Source: Cyanobacteria bacterium UBA8803 (GTDB lineage: Bacteria; Cyanobacteriota; Cyanobacteriia; Cyanobacteriales; Coleofasciculaceae). From it: a DNA stretch of 11,039 bases. Positions 5,804 through 11,039 of the stretch are shown one piece after another. The notes under the pieces were generated by a model. It was not told where the DNA came from and did not search any database. It saw nothing but the letters and a program-made list of their open reading frames with translations. The position numbers and the translations under genes were made by a program. The stretch covers positions 17,192 to 28,230 of the forward strand of contig DNXU01000007.1 in the NCBI GenBank assembly GCA_003505715.1, in the 5' to 3' direction. Each line of letters begins with the position of its first letter. Position 1 is the first letter of the stretch.

Positions 5804-7480
5804 TTAAGCGCGATCGCCAATTTCCAGCTTCAGAGGAACATCACTGTTTTGCTCATTAGGATTGAGCGTCTCTAGTTGCAGCACTTCAAACTGAGGCGCT
5901 TCAGCAGTTAGATTACGGGTAGAGACTTGCCATTGATCGTTCCACAACGCCCGTTCTGCTCTCATCTGTGGAAAATACTCAGTGCGACAAGTAAGGATGA
6001 CTTTAGCTTTCGGTATCACCACCTTTGCCAACTCCCAAAAGTTTTGCATCCTCTGTTGAGGCTCGGCTTGGGCTGCCATTTCTTCTAAGCCGTCAAAAAT
6101 CAGCAGCAGCTTACCCATCTGATTGAGTTGCTCGAAGGCAGAATAACCAGGTAAAAAAATCTCGTGCTTGCGGAAAAAAAATTCTGATAACAGTGACTCC
6201 ACACTCCCCGCTTTAGCATAATCCTGTAGTGGGATAACCAGCGGCAGGCGAGGGCGTTCAATCCCGCGTTTTTTGGCCTGACGATAGCGTTGCAGCGTAA
6301 TCCAGGCATAGTGAAAGGTAAACCAAGTTTTACCTGCGCCCACATTCCCTAGAACTGAGAGATGCTCTTTGGTTGGGTTGTCCAACCAGGAGTCAATATA
6401 GCCATCAATTGAGCCATCACGTTCATCATAACGACTGCTCGCTGACCCCTGCTGAGTAACGGCGTCAAACTCCTCTTTGATAAAAGCCAAAGGTCTATAC
6501 CTTTGGTCAATACCCCATAGTTTGACCTGTGCCTCCAACCAGCCAAAATACCTACTAAAGTCTGCCACCTCATCTACAAGAGCGTCAAAGGTGTAGCAAA
6601 ACAGGTTGCAATTTTCCTGCCTTTCTACCGCATAAAGGGCAGAACGATTGATCTGGCGGGCAGAAACTAGCCAGCCTTCATCCGTTCTTTGCTCGTTCAC
6701 TGACTGGCGCAAAGCTGCTACATCGCTGATTTGAACCTCCTTTTCCAGGCCGCGCACCAAAATGCGATCGTACCCTCGTCGTGCTGGGATATCAATAATC
6801 CACTCAAAGTAATTTTCGTCCCAGACTTCATACTTCTCAAAACGATAATTTAAGGTTTCAAACCAGCCTCTCATTTGTTGAGCTAAACCAAACGCCTGAC
6901 ACTTTTGTTGCGTAGATGGTTCTGCTGCTGGCAGTGCTAGCTCGTTCTGTGCCGCTATCCGAGCAATCTCGGTGTGAATACCCTCTAAGGTTGACAGTCT
7001 ATCCAGTCGCTCTTGGAGATCTGCTACTCTTTTTTGCAAGTTTTCCAGCTTATAATCTCGCCTCACTTCCACAGGGGTACGGGTGTGCTTGGCAATCTCG
7101 ATAAAGACAGCCACAAATGCTGCAAATTCTCGCTTGGGTTCAATGCTTAGTTCTCGGATTGCCTCACCCAAGTCATACTCGTTAATAAAATCTTCCCCCT
7201 GTGCGATCGCAATTGCAGGATTGTTATTTTCAAAGGCATAACGAAATGCCTCTTGAATCCGGTTTTGTTGAAACAGTTCCAAAATTGGCTTCGGTTTGCC
7301 GATGCCATACTCAACTAAAGCATAGTGATATACTCCTCTGAAATCAGCAGGTGGACGATCGGGATCGAGATTAAATTGCTGCAGCAATTTGGTTACCGCT
7401 TCATGGCGCTCTAGTTGACTCTTTAAATCCGAAACCTGCAAACCGACAATAGTGCTAATTATGTCGTCGATGATTACCAT
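5804..7480 (-). CDS. NACHT-domain P-loop NTPase with nuclease-like middle domain, short C-terminus
   Basis: STAND-class NTPases of this kind act as sensors and switches, including in phage defence, but the role of this one is unknown. The 558-aa product has an alpha-helical N-terminal domain (1-135), a coiled coil (about 143-175), a middle alpha/beta domain (195-305) that resembles the Mrr-like restriction-endonuclease fold, and a NACHT core. The core shows Walker A GNVGAGKT (378-385), Walker B LLLIFDGLEE (458-467) and the LTCRT sensor stretch (496-500). The middle domain contains SDVAALRQSVNEQ and EGWLVSARQI but no clear ExK, so it may be a binding module. The protein ends 58 residues after the sensor, without the winged-helix or repeat region that NACHT proteins normally carry; the tail LNPNEQNSDVPLKLEIGDRA looks unrelated. 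I choose the ATG at 7480 because AAGGAA lies 7 nt before it; an in-frame ATG at 7546 lacks this support. HIP1 sites occur at both ends. Confidence 0.85.
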   Translation of the reverse strand: MVIIDDIISTIVGLQVSDLKSQLERHEAVTKLLQQFNLDPDRPPADFRGVYHYALVEYGIGKPKPILELFQQNRIQEAFRYAFENNNPAIAIAQGEDFINEYDLGEAIRELSIEPKREFAAFVAVFIEIAKHTRTPVEVRRDYKLENLQKRVADLQERLDRLSTLEGIHTEIARIAAQNELALPAAEPSTQQKCQAFGLAQQMRGWFETLNYRFEKYEVWDENYFEWIIDIPARRGYDRILVRGLEKEVQISDVAALRQSVNEQRTDEGWLVSARQINRSALYAVERQENCNLFCYTFDALVDEVADFSRYFGWLEAQVKLWGIDQRYRPLAFIKEEFDAVTQQGSASSRYDERDGSIDGYIDSWLDNPTKEHLSVLGNVGAGKTWFTFHYAWITLQRYRQAKKRGIERPRLPLVIPLQDYAKAGSVESLLSEFFFRKHEIFLPGYSAFEQLNQMGKLLLIFDGLEEMAAQAEPQQRMQNFWELAKVVIPKAKVILTCRTEYFPQMRAERALWNDQWQVSTRNLTAEAPQFEVLQLETLNPNEQNSDVPLKLEIGDRA

Positions 7481-7610
7481 TGTGTTATTCCTTAACCGCC
7501 AAAAGCGTGGATTTACTGATGCAACTCCTGATAATCCTGCCCACAATCAGCTGTTGATTAACCCTTTAATCGATGGTAAGCCTTATATCGTGAAATTTAC
7601 CTCCTCGTGA
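7470..7610 (+). other. Short open frame, possible gene remnant
   Basis: An ATG at 7470 opens a 46-codon frame ending at TGA 7608-7610. Its first 11 bp overlap the NACHT start on the opposite strand. The predicted C-terminal half, from GFTDATPDNPAHNQ to IDGKPYIVKFTSS, has the balanced composition of a real protein tail, unlike most chance frames. I do not recognise it. It may be the 3' end of a gene lost when the IS element inserted or decayed, or simply a chance frame; there is no Shine-Dalgarno site. Confidence 0.2.
7488..7493 (-). promoter_or_regulatory. Shine-Dalgarno site fixing the NACHT start
   Basis: Read on the minus strand this is AAGGAA, placed 7 nt before the ATG at 7480. It argues against the in-frame upstream ATG at 7546. 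Confidence 0.6.
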
Positions 7611-7612
7611 TC

Positions 7613-7891
7613 ATGACCGCAGACACATCAAGGCAACGCCGAGTACCGAATTTGGCGGTGAAGAATAAGTTGCCCCTTGAGGTTCGGGAATAGGATTCCC
7701 CAGAAGGTGGCACCGATCGAAACCGAGAAATCAATGCTGCACAAAACCTTCTCGCCGCTTGGCTCTTGGTGATAATCTATGGAGTGAACGTAAGACCTCT
7801 TGGGCATAAGTCTAAATGGCAGTTACGAAAAACCCCATAGGGAAAGAAACTCCAGACCCAAATTGTCAGGTTTGGGAATCCTCAGTTATAG
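7613..7891 (+). pseudogene. tnpB: 3' remnant of IS200/IS605-family tnpB
   Basis: One continuous frame reads like the C-terminal 90 residues of a TnpB RNA-guided nuclease. LPLEVRE is followed by TAG (7691-7693) where TnpB normally has tryptophan, then DSPEGGTDRNREINAAQNLLA, which matches the family pattern WDCPxCGTxHDRDxNAAxNLLA. GVNVRPLGHKSKWQLRKTP leads to a second TAG (7838-7840), and GKKLQTQ...RFGNPQL continues to TAG at 7889. The zinc-knuckle cysteines of the second pair read Ser and Gly, the first pair is not recognisable, and the position of the third RuvC aspartate reads Glu. The 5' two-thirds of the gene is absent. No frameshift is needed, only substitutions, so the copy probably decayed slowly after a 5' deletion. 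It cannot encode an active protein. The family match is from memory of TnpB C-termini and was not searched. Confidence 0.72.
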
Positions 7892-7919
7892 CGCTAGCTT
7901 AATGGGGTAGGATGTTCAA
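7613..7919 (+). mobile_element. Right-end relic of an IS200/IS605-type element
   Basis: The tnpB remnant is followed by GGGAATCCTC, a TAGCGCTA palindrome (7889-7896), then GGGG and GGATGTTCAA (7910-7919). This closely resembles the right ends of cyanobacterial IS605-group elements, which carry an imperfect hairpin and end in a TCAA-like cleavage site. The same interval in intact elements yields the omega-RNA that guides TnpB. No left end and no tnpA are visible, so the relic is immobile unless helped in trans. The boundary at 7919 is inferred; the left boundary is only where the similarity begins. Confidence 0.6.
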
Positions 7920-8201
7920 TACCACTCACCTGGTTGGATGGTGGTTTTACCGAAACCGTGTAAGGCTAATTCCTCCGTGAAGCAGGAAGGAGATGTCAGC
8001 GGGAAACAGCGTTCCTGAATAGCTGGTATTTGGGATTTGAAGACATCTACCCACCAAGCCAGAGTGTTTGGAGTCTAAGCAGTAGACCAAGCGTCTCAAA
8101 TCTACAATCGACAATTCGCAATTATACTTACCGCTTATCCCTGTGGGCTTAAAGCCTTGGGGAAGTTCGGGTAGTTACAGCGAATCAGGTAAAGGAGAAC
8201 A
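7920..8201. other. Unassigned intergenic stretch, possibly more IS debris
   Basis: No convincing gene is present. A plus-strand frame ending at TGA 8016-8018 contains NSSVKQEGD, a composition sometimes found at the tails of other TnpB-type proteins, but this is too short to rely on. At 8139-8161 a two-part hairpin occurs: CCC with GGG outside, and GGCT (8146-8149) with AGCC (8153-8156) inside. Such hairpins are common at IS200/IS605 ends. No HIP1 site occurs here. Confidence 0.25.
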
Positions 8202-8207
8202 TATAAT
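8202..8207 (+). promoter_or_regulatory. Candidate -10 box of the pentapeptide gene
   Basis: TATAAT lies 28 bp before the ATG at 8236, which would give a short leader of about 20 nt. No good -35 element lies 16-19 bp upstream. AGGAG at 8193-8197 is too far from either start to be the ribosome-binding site. Confidence 0.3.
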
Positions 8208-8235
8208 TATAGTTTAAGTGGGGTGGATTTTCCAT

Positions 8236-9036
8236 ATGTCAGATGAAGAGTTTCGCTTGGAAGTTCAAGACCTAATCCAGCGCTTTATGGGGACGGAAAC
8301 CAAAGACTTTTTTGAGCTGTCCAAGCTAGCAGGGCTGAATACGGCTGAAGATTTTGCAGGGGCTGACCTCAGCGGTGTAAATTTGAGCGGTGCCAACCTG
8401 AGCAGTATTAACTTAAAGGGAACCAACCTGTTCGGAGCTAACCTTAGGGGAGCTAACTTATTTAAAGCTAATCTAAGCGGTGCCAACCTATTCGGTAGCA
8501 ACCTCAGTGATGCCAACCTCAGCGATGCCAACCTGAGCAATGCCAACCTTAGTGGTGCTAATCTCAGCCGTGCGCTTCTAAGCAGTACTAACCTGAGTGG
8601 CGCTCTCCTGAGCGGTACCAATCTGACCAATGCCATCCTTAGTAATGCTATTCTCAGCAATGCTATCCTCAGCAATGCCGTTCTTAGTGAGGCAAACCTA
8701 TTTGGTGCCAAACTCGACAATGTTAACCTGTTTGGTGCCATCCTCAGCCGCTCTATTCTAAGTTACACCCAGCTTAGTAGCGGCAATCTTACTTATGCTA
8801 ATATGGGCTATTCTAATACGACCTACGCTAATTTAAGTAAGGCTAATTTAAGCTATGCTCACCTGAACGGTGTTAATCTGAGCAATGCGAATCTGAGCGA
8901 TACAACAGTAGACAAGGCACGATTTGGAGATAATGTGGGAATTTCTGAAGAAATGAAGCTCGATCTAAAGCAAAGAGGGGCAATTTTTCAAGATGCCAAT
9001 AACGATCACTCGATGCTTTTGACTCGTTCTTCGTGA
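8236..9036 (+). CDS. Pentapeptide-repeat protein, 36 uninterrupted repeats
   Basis: The 266-aa product has a helical N-terminal segment (1-36) followed by 36 consecutive pentapeptides of the A(N/D)LSx type at residues 43-222, without a break. This predicts a right-handed square beta-helix of nine coils. The central position of each repeat is almost always Leu. A short helical cap (about 224-250, ARFGDNVGISEEMKLDLKQRG) closes the helix, a C-terminus I recall from other cyanobacterial members. Some members of this family mimic DNA (MfpA, Qnr) and bind gyrase, but most cyanobacterial ones have no known function and nothing here points to a gyrase target. No signal peptide is seen, so it is probably cytoplasmic. 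I prefer the ATG at 8236, preceded by a GGGGTGG stretch; GTG at 8218 is in frame and would add six residues. The gene contains no HIP1 site. A strong hairpin terminator follows. Confidence 0.93.
   Translation: MSDEEFRLEVQDLIQRFMGTETKDFFELSKLAGLNTAEDFAGADLSGVNLSGANLSSINLKGTNLFGANLRGANLFKANLSGANLFGSNLSDANLSDANLSNANLSGANLSRALLSSTNLSGALLSGTNLTNAILSNAILSNAILSNAVLSEANLFGAKLDNVNLFGAILSRSILSYTQLSSGNLTYANMGYSNTTYANLSKANLSYAHLNGVNLSNANLSDTTVDKARFGDNVGISEEMKLDLKQRGAIFQDANNDHSMLLTRSS
8362..8901 (+). repeat. 15-bp periodic coding repeat
   Basis: This is the DNA behind the 36 pentapeptides: 540 bp with strict 15-bp periodicity. Neighbouring units can be nearly identical, for example the successive NAILS-coding units around 8632-8676. 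Such arrays can grow or shrink by slipped pairing or recombination without breaking the frame. Confidence 0.85.
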
Positions 9037-9040
9037 CGTA

Positions 9041-9076
9041 CCTGCGCCAAGCGAAGCTATGGCGCAGGCTTCTTTT
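9041..9076 (+). terminator. Intrinsic terminator after the pentapeptide gene
   Basis: CCTGCGCCA (9041-9049) pairs perfectly with TGGCGCAGG (9060-9068). AGC (9050-9052) and GCT (9056-9058) extend the stem with one bulged A, and CTTCTTTT follows. It begins 4 bp after the stop codon. The AGCGAAGCTATGGCGC core resembles small dispersed hairpin repeats of filamentous cyanobacteria, so the terminator may derive from one. Confidence 0.75.
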
Positions 9077-9111
9077 CCCTGAGGACATTTTTGAGTGAGG
9101 CAACGCCCAGC

Positions 9112-9162
9112 CCCACTTCGACAAGCTCAGTGACCCACTTCGACAAGCTCAGTAACCCACTT
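9112..9162. repeat. 22-bp tandem repeat, 2.3 copies
   Basis: CCCACTTCGACAAGCTCAGT plus two bases occurs at 9112-9133 and, with one change, at 9134-9155; the next seven bases start a third copy. The core CTTCGACAAGCTCAG recurs in many cyanobacterial intergenic regions as far as I recall. It lies between the terminator and the next gene, with no coding frame of its own. Confidence 0.7.
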
Positions 9163-9206
9163 TTAACATTGGTACAAAACCTGCCCAGAGTGGGGCACAA
9201 ATTTTC

Positions 9207-10106
9207 ATGGGTTCCATGTCCGATCAAAAAAAAGCTAGCAGCAATTTCTGTCTGTCGCGACGATCATTTCTGTTCCTCGGTAGTGCAGCTTTGGCGGGAA
9301 GATTGGCGATCGCATCAAAAGCCACCGCCGAGTCTGTCACCGTGGAGCGCAGTACTATTACCAGCATCCCCTTTTACAAAACCAGCATTGACCTAACCGA
9401 CCCCTTTACCTTTCTAGCAATTGGCCTAGCCAATAATTCCACCTTAGACAATCCCGAAGGCATCATTGGCGATGAATCCTTTGAGCGCATGGTTGCCCGC
9501 TATCATGCTGCGGTGGTGGCAAACGGTACATTTTTTGGGAAGGATGACCCAAAAAGTCTCATAGGTAATATTGTTTCAGCAGGACGATTTGTCAAATACA
9601 GCCCTGGGGAAAACCATGGTACTACCCTCGGACTCCGTGCTGGCAATCAACCGGAAATGCTTACAGCACGGGTTGATGGTCAACCTCTATGGACTCAATA
9701 CTGGTTTTCTCTTACTGCTGGGCCGAGACTGCTTAGAGGCGGAAAAACTTGGCTGGCACCGCGAACAGAAGGATTTACCGATCCCCATGTGATGGGAGTC
9801 GCCCATCGTTGCGCGATCGGGTTTCCCGCTAGCGGTAAGAAACTAATCCTCGTAACCTTTTTGAAGCCCTTACCCTTATGGCGAGAAGCACAGCTGATGA
9901 GAGCTATAGGCTGTAGCGAAGCCATGAACCTAGATGGCGGAGCATCTATAGCCCTATCCCAAAGTGGCACTATCCTGGTGAGACCCAAACGAGAACAAAC
10001 CAATGTCATAGTCGTCTACGACACCCATCATAAAGCTCCGACCTTCCTGCAACAGAGGTGGCTGCGCTTTCAGATGGGGGAACGACCCACACTGCCTGAA
10101 GGATGA
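9207..10106 (+). CDS. Tat-exported phosphodiester glycosidase-like protein (NAGPA/DUF2233)
   Basis: The family includes the human uncovering enzyme NAGPA, which removes GlcNAc from a phosphodiester, and bacterial homologues that act on exopolysaccharide or cell-wall glycans. The substrate of this protein is unknown. Signature motifs are visible: VVANGTFFG (103-111), SLTAGPRLL (168-176), a conserved-position Arg201 followed by AIGF, and AMNLDGGASIAL (239-250). SRRSFLFLG at 17-25 is a twin-arginine export signal with a hydrophobic core to about residue 37 and probable cleavage near ATA-ES (39-43). At 299 residues it is near the usual length for single-domain members. Start codons at 9207 and 9216 both fit; no clear Shine-Dalgarno site decides. 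The C-terminal segment after residue 272 is basic and outside the core fold. It is followed after 143 bp by tpiA, with no obvious functional link. Confidence 0.87.
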   Translation: MGSMSDQKKASSNFCLSRRSFLFLGSAALAGRLAIASKATAESVTVERSTITSIPFYKTSIDLTDPFTFLAIGLANNSTLDNPEGIIGDESFERMVARYHAAVVANGTFFGKDDPKSLIGNIVSAGRFVKYSPGENHGTTLGLRAGNQPEMLTARVDGQPLWTQYWFSLTAGPRLLRGGKTWLAPRTEGFTDPHVMGVAHRCAIGFPASGKKLILVTFLKPLPLWREAQLMRAIGCSEAMNLDGGASIALSQSGTILVRPKREQTNVIVVYDTHHKAPTFLQQRWLRFQMGERPTLPEG

Positions 10107-10249
10107 CCAAGAAAGGCAGGAGACAGGAGGGAAGAAAGCTTGTGTTCGGAACCTAATCCGATCCAGGTCTGACATAGGCTCTCTAACAGACCCCCGCCAC
10201 AGGTTAAACTAAAGGGTGCATTATGGTTTGGAAATAATTTCGTTAAGCT

Positions 10250-10975
10250 GTGCGCAAAATTGTTATTGCCGGTAACTGGAAAATGTACAAGACTCAACGG
10301 GAGTCCTCTGAGTTTTTGCAGGCATTTATGCCGCAACTGGAGTCAACTCCTCAAGAGCGCGAGGTCGTTCTGTGCCCTCCCTTTACAGCCTTGAGCGCGA
10401 TGTCCACAAGTTTGCACGGCAGTAGCGTGCAACTCGGTGCCCAGAATATCCACTGGGAGAATTCTGGAGCCTACACGGGCGAAATTTCTGGTGAGATGCT
10501 GACGGAGTTGGGCGTGCGTTACGCCATCGTTGGTCACAGCGAACGGCGTCAGTACTTTGGCGAAACCGATGAAACGGTTAACAAACGTCTTATTGCTGCT
10601 CAGCGCCACGGGTTAATTCCGATCCTTTGTGTGGGGGAAACCAAACAAGAACGGGATGCCGATGAAACTGAAGCACTCATCAGCAACCAGTTGGCCAAAG
10701 ATCTGGTAGGGGTTGACCAGAAGAAGTTGGTCATTGCTTACGAACCCATCTGGGCAATTGGTACGGGCGACACCTGTGAGGCATTAGAAGCTAATCGAGT
10801 GATTGGTCTCATTCGCAGTCAGCTCAAGGTAGCAGATGTACCCATTCAATATGGTGGCTCAGTCAAGCCAAACAACATTGATGAACTGATGTCTCAACCA
10901 GAAATTGATGGTGTCCTAGTGGGGGGAGCTAGCTTAGAACCAGATAGCTTTGCACGGATTGTTAATTATAAATAG
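10250..10975 (+). CDS. tpiA: Triosephosphate isomerase
   Basis: It interconverts dihydroxyacetone phosphate and glyceraldehyde-3-phosphate in glycolysis and the Calvin cycle, in the cytoplasm as a dimer. All landmarks of the TIM barrel are present: Asn9 and Lys11 in AGNWKM, the catalytic His96 in VGHSERR (94-100), the catalytic base Glu165 in [11 protein letters not shown] (163-173), the flexible loop 6 at about 166-176, and the phosphate-binding YGGSVK (201-206) and GVLVGGASL (221-229). The length, 241 aa, is normal for cyanobacteria. The start is GTG at 10250, which gives the usual [13 protein letters not shown]-terminus; an ATG upstream at 10223 is out of frame and hits a stop at once. Cysteines at 42, 127 and 176 could make it redox sensitive. 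A heptamer array starts right after the stop codon. Confidence 0.97.
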   Translation: MRKIVIAGNWKMYKTQRESSEFLQAFMPQLESTPQEREVVLCPPFTALSAMSTSLHGSSVQLGAQNIHWENSGAYTGEISGEMLTELGVRYAIVGHSERRQYFGETDETVNKRLIAAQRHGLIPILCVGETKQERDADETEALISNQLAKDLVGVDQKKLVIAYEPIWAIGTGDTCEALEANRVIGLIRSQLKVADVPIQYGGSVKPNNIDELMSQPEIDGVLVGGASLEPDSFARIVNYK

Positions 10976-11039
10976 TTGTTGGTTGTTGGTTGTTGGTTGT
11001 TGGTTGTTGGTTGTTAGTTGTTGGTTGTTAGTTGTTGGT
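10976..11039. repeat. TTGTTGG heptamer array, cut by the window edge
   Basis: Nine consecutive 7-bp units follow the tpiA stop codon directly: TTGTTGG, with TTGTTAG at units six and eight, plus one more base at the window end. It fits the short tandemly repeated repetitive (STRR) class first described in heterocystous cyanobacteria. Its full length is unknown. Confidence 0.93.

Noticed and set aside
7481..7546. 22-residue N-terminal extension of the NACHT protein from the ATG at 7546
   Set aside because: The ATG at 7480 has a good AAGGAA site at 7-nt spacing; the extension has none and does not look like a domain.
8171..8184. GTA motif upstream of the pentapeptide gene considered as an NtcA site
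   Set aside because: The second half-site TAC is not present at eight bases' distance.
8265..8741. Long Leu/Arg-rich minus-strand frame opposite the pentapeptide gene
   Set aside because: Its composition is the mirror of the 15-bp coding repeat on the plus strand; it has no independent coding signal.
9112..9162. Tandem 22-bp repeats considered as a CRISPR array
   Set aside because: The units abut without spacers and no cas genes are near.
9571..9792. Plus-strand frame inside the glycosidase-like gene
   Set aside because: It is an alternate-frame shadow of a gene with clear family motifs.

Overview
The window looks like the chromosome of a filamentous or colonial cyanobacterium. The octamer GCGATCGC (HIP1) occurs ten times, at about 607, 1471, 2319, 3098, 4202, 4647, 5424, 5810, 7203 and 9306. 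Heptanucleotide tandem repeats, a Uma2-family nuclease gene, a NACHT gene, a pentapeptide-repeat gene and an IS200/IS605-type relic are all common in such genomes. I cannot name the species.

Layout. 1-320 is a non-coding leader with five inverted repeats and a CRP-like palindrome, ahead of an unrecognised 216-aa gene. It converges on a minus-strand D-Ala-D-Ala carboxypeptidase of the PBP4/S13 type (1010-2539). A 150-bp divergent spacer with a heptamer repeat leads into a translationally coupled membrane-protein pair that I match to TIGR02587 and TIGR02588 (2691-3994). Next come a tiny PepSY-type two-helix membrane protein and a Tat-exported Rieske protein (4172-5030), plausibly an exported redox pair. 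On the minus strand lie a Uma2 nuclease (5096-5716) and a NACHT P-loop protein (5804-7480) that stops right after its NTPase core.

7481-8235 has no intact gene. It holds the 3' end of a dead tnpB with two stops and lost zinc-finger cysteines, followed by the probable right end of that element, and then about 280 bp I could not assign. A pentapeptide-repeat protein with 36 uninterrupted repeats follows (8236-9036), with a strong terminator hairpin and a 22-bp tandem repeat. Last are a Tat-exported phosphodiester-glycosidase-like protein (9207-10106) and triosephosphate isomerase (10250-10975). The window ends inside a TTGTTGG heptamer array.

How it fits together. Several genes are housekeeping or envelope functions: peptidoglycan trimming, exported redox, an exported glycosidase-like protein, and glycolysis/Calvin cycle. 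The accessory part is 5.1-9.2 kb, where the nuclease-fold gene, the NACHT protein, the IS relic and the pentapeptide protein cluster and HIP1 sites are missing from 7211 to 9305. I see no clear new multi-gene system. The best candidates for a second look are the truncated NACHT protein with a nuclease-like but apparently ExK-less middle domain, and the tnpB 3' relic beside it, which could still carry an omega-RNA-like sequence.
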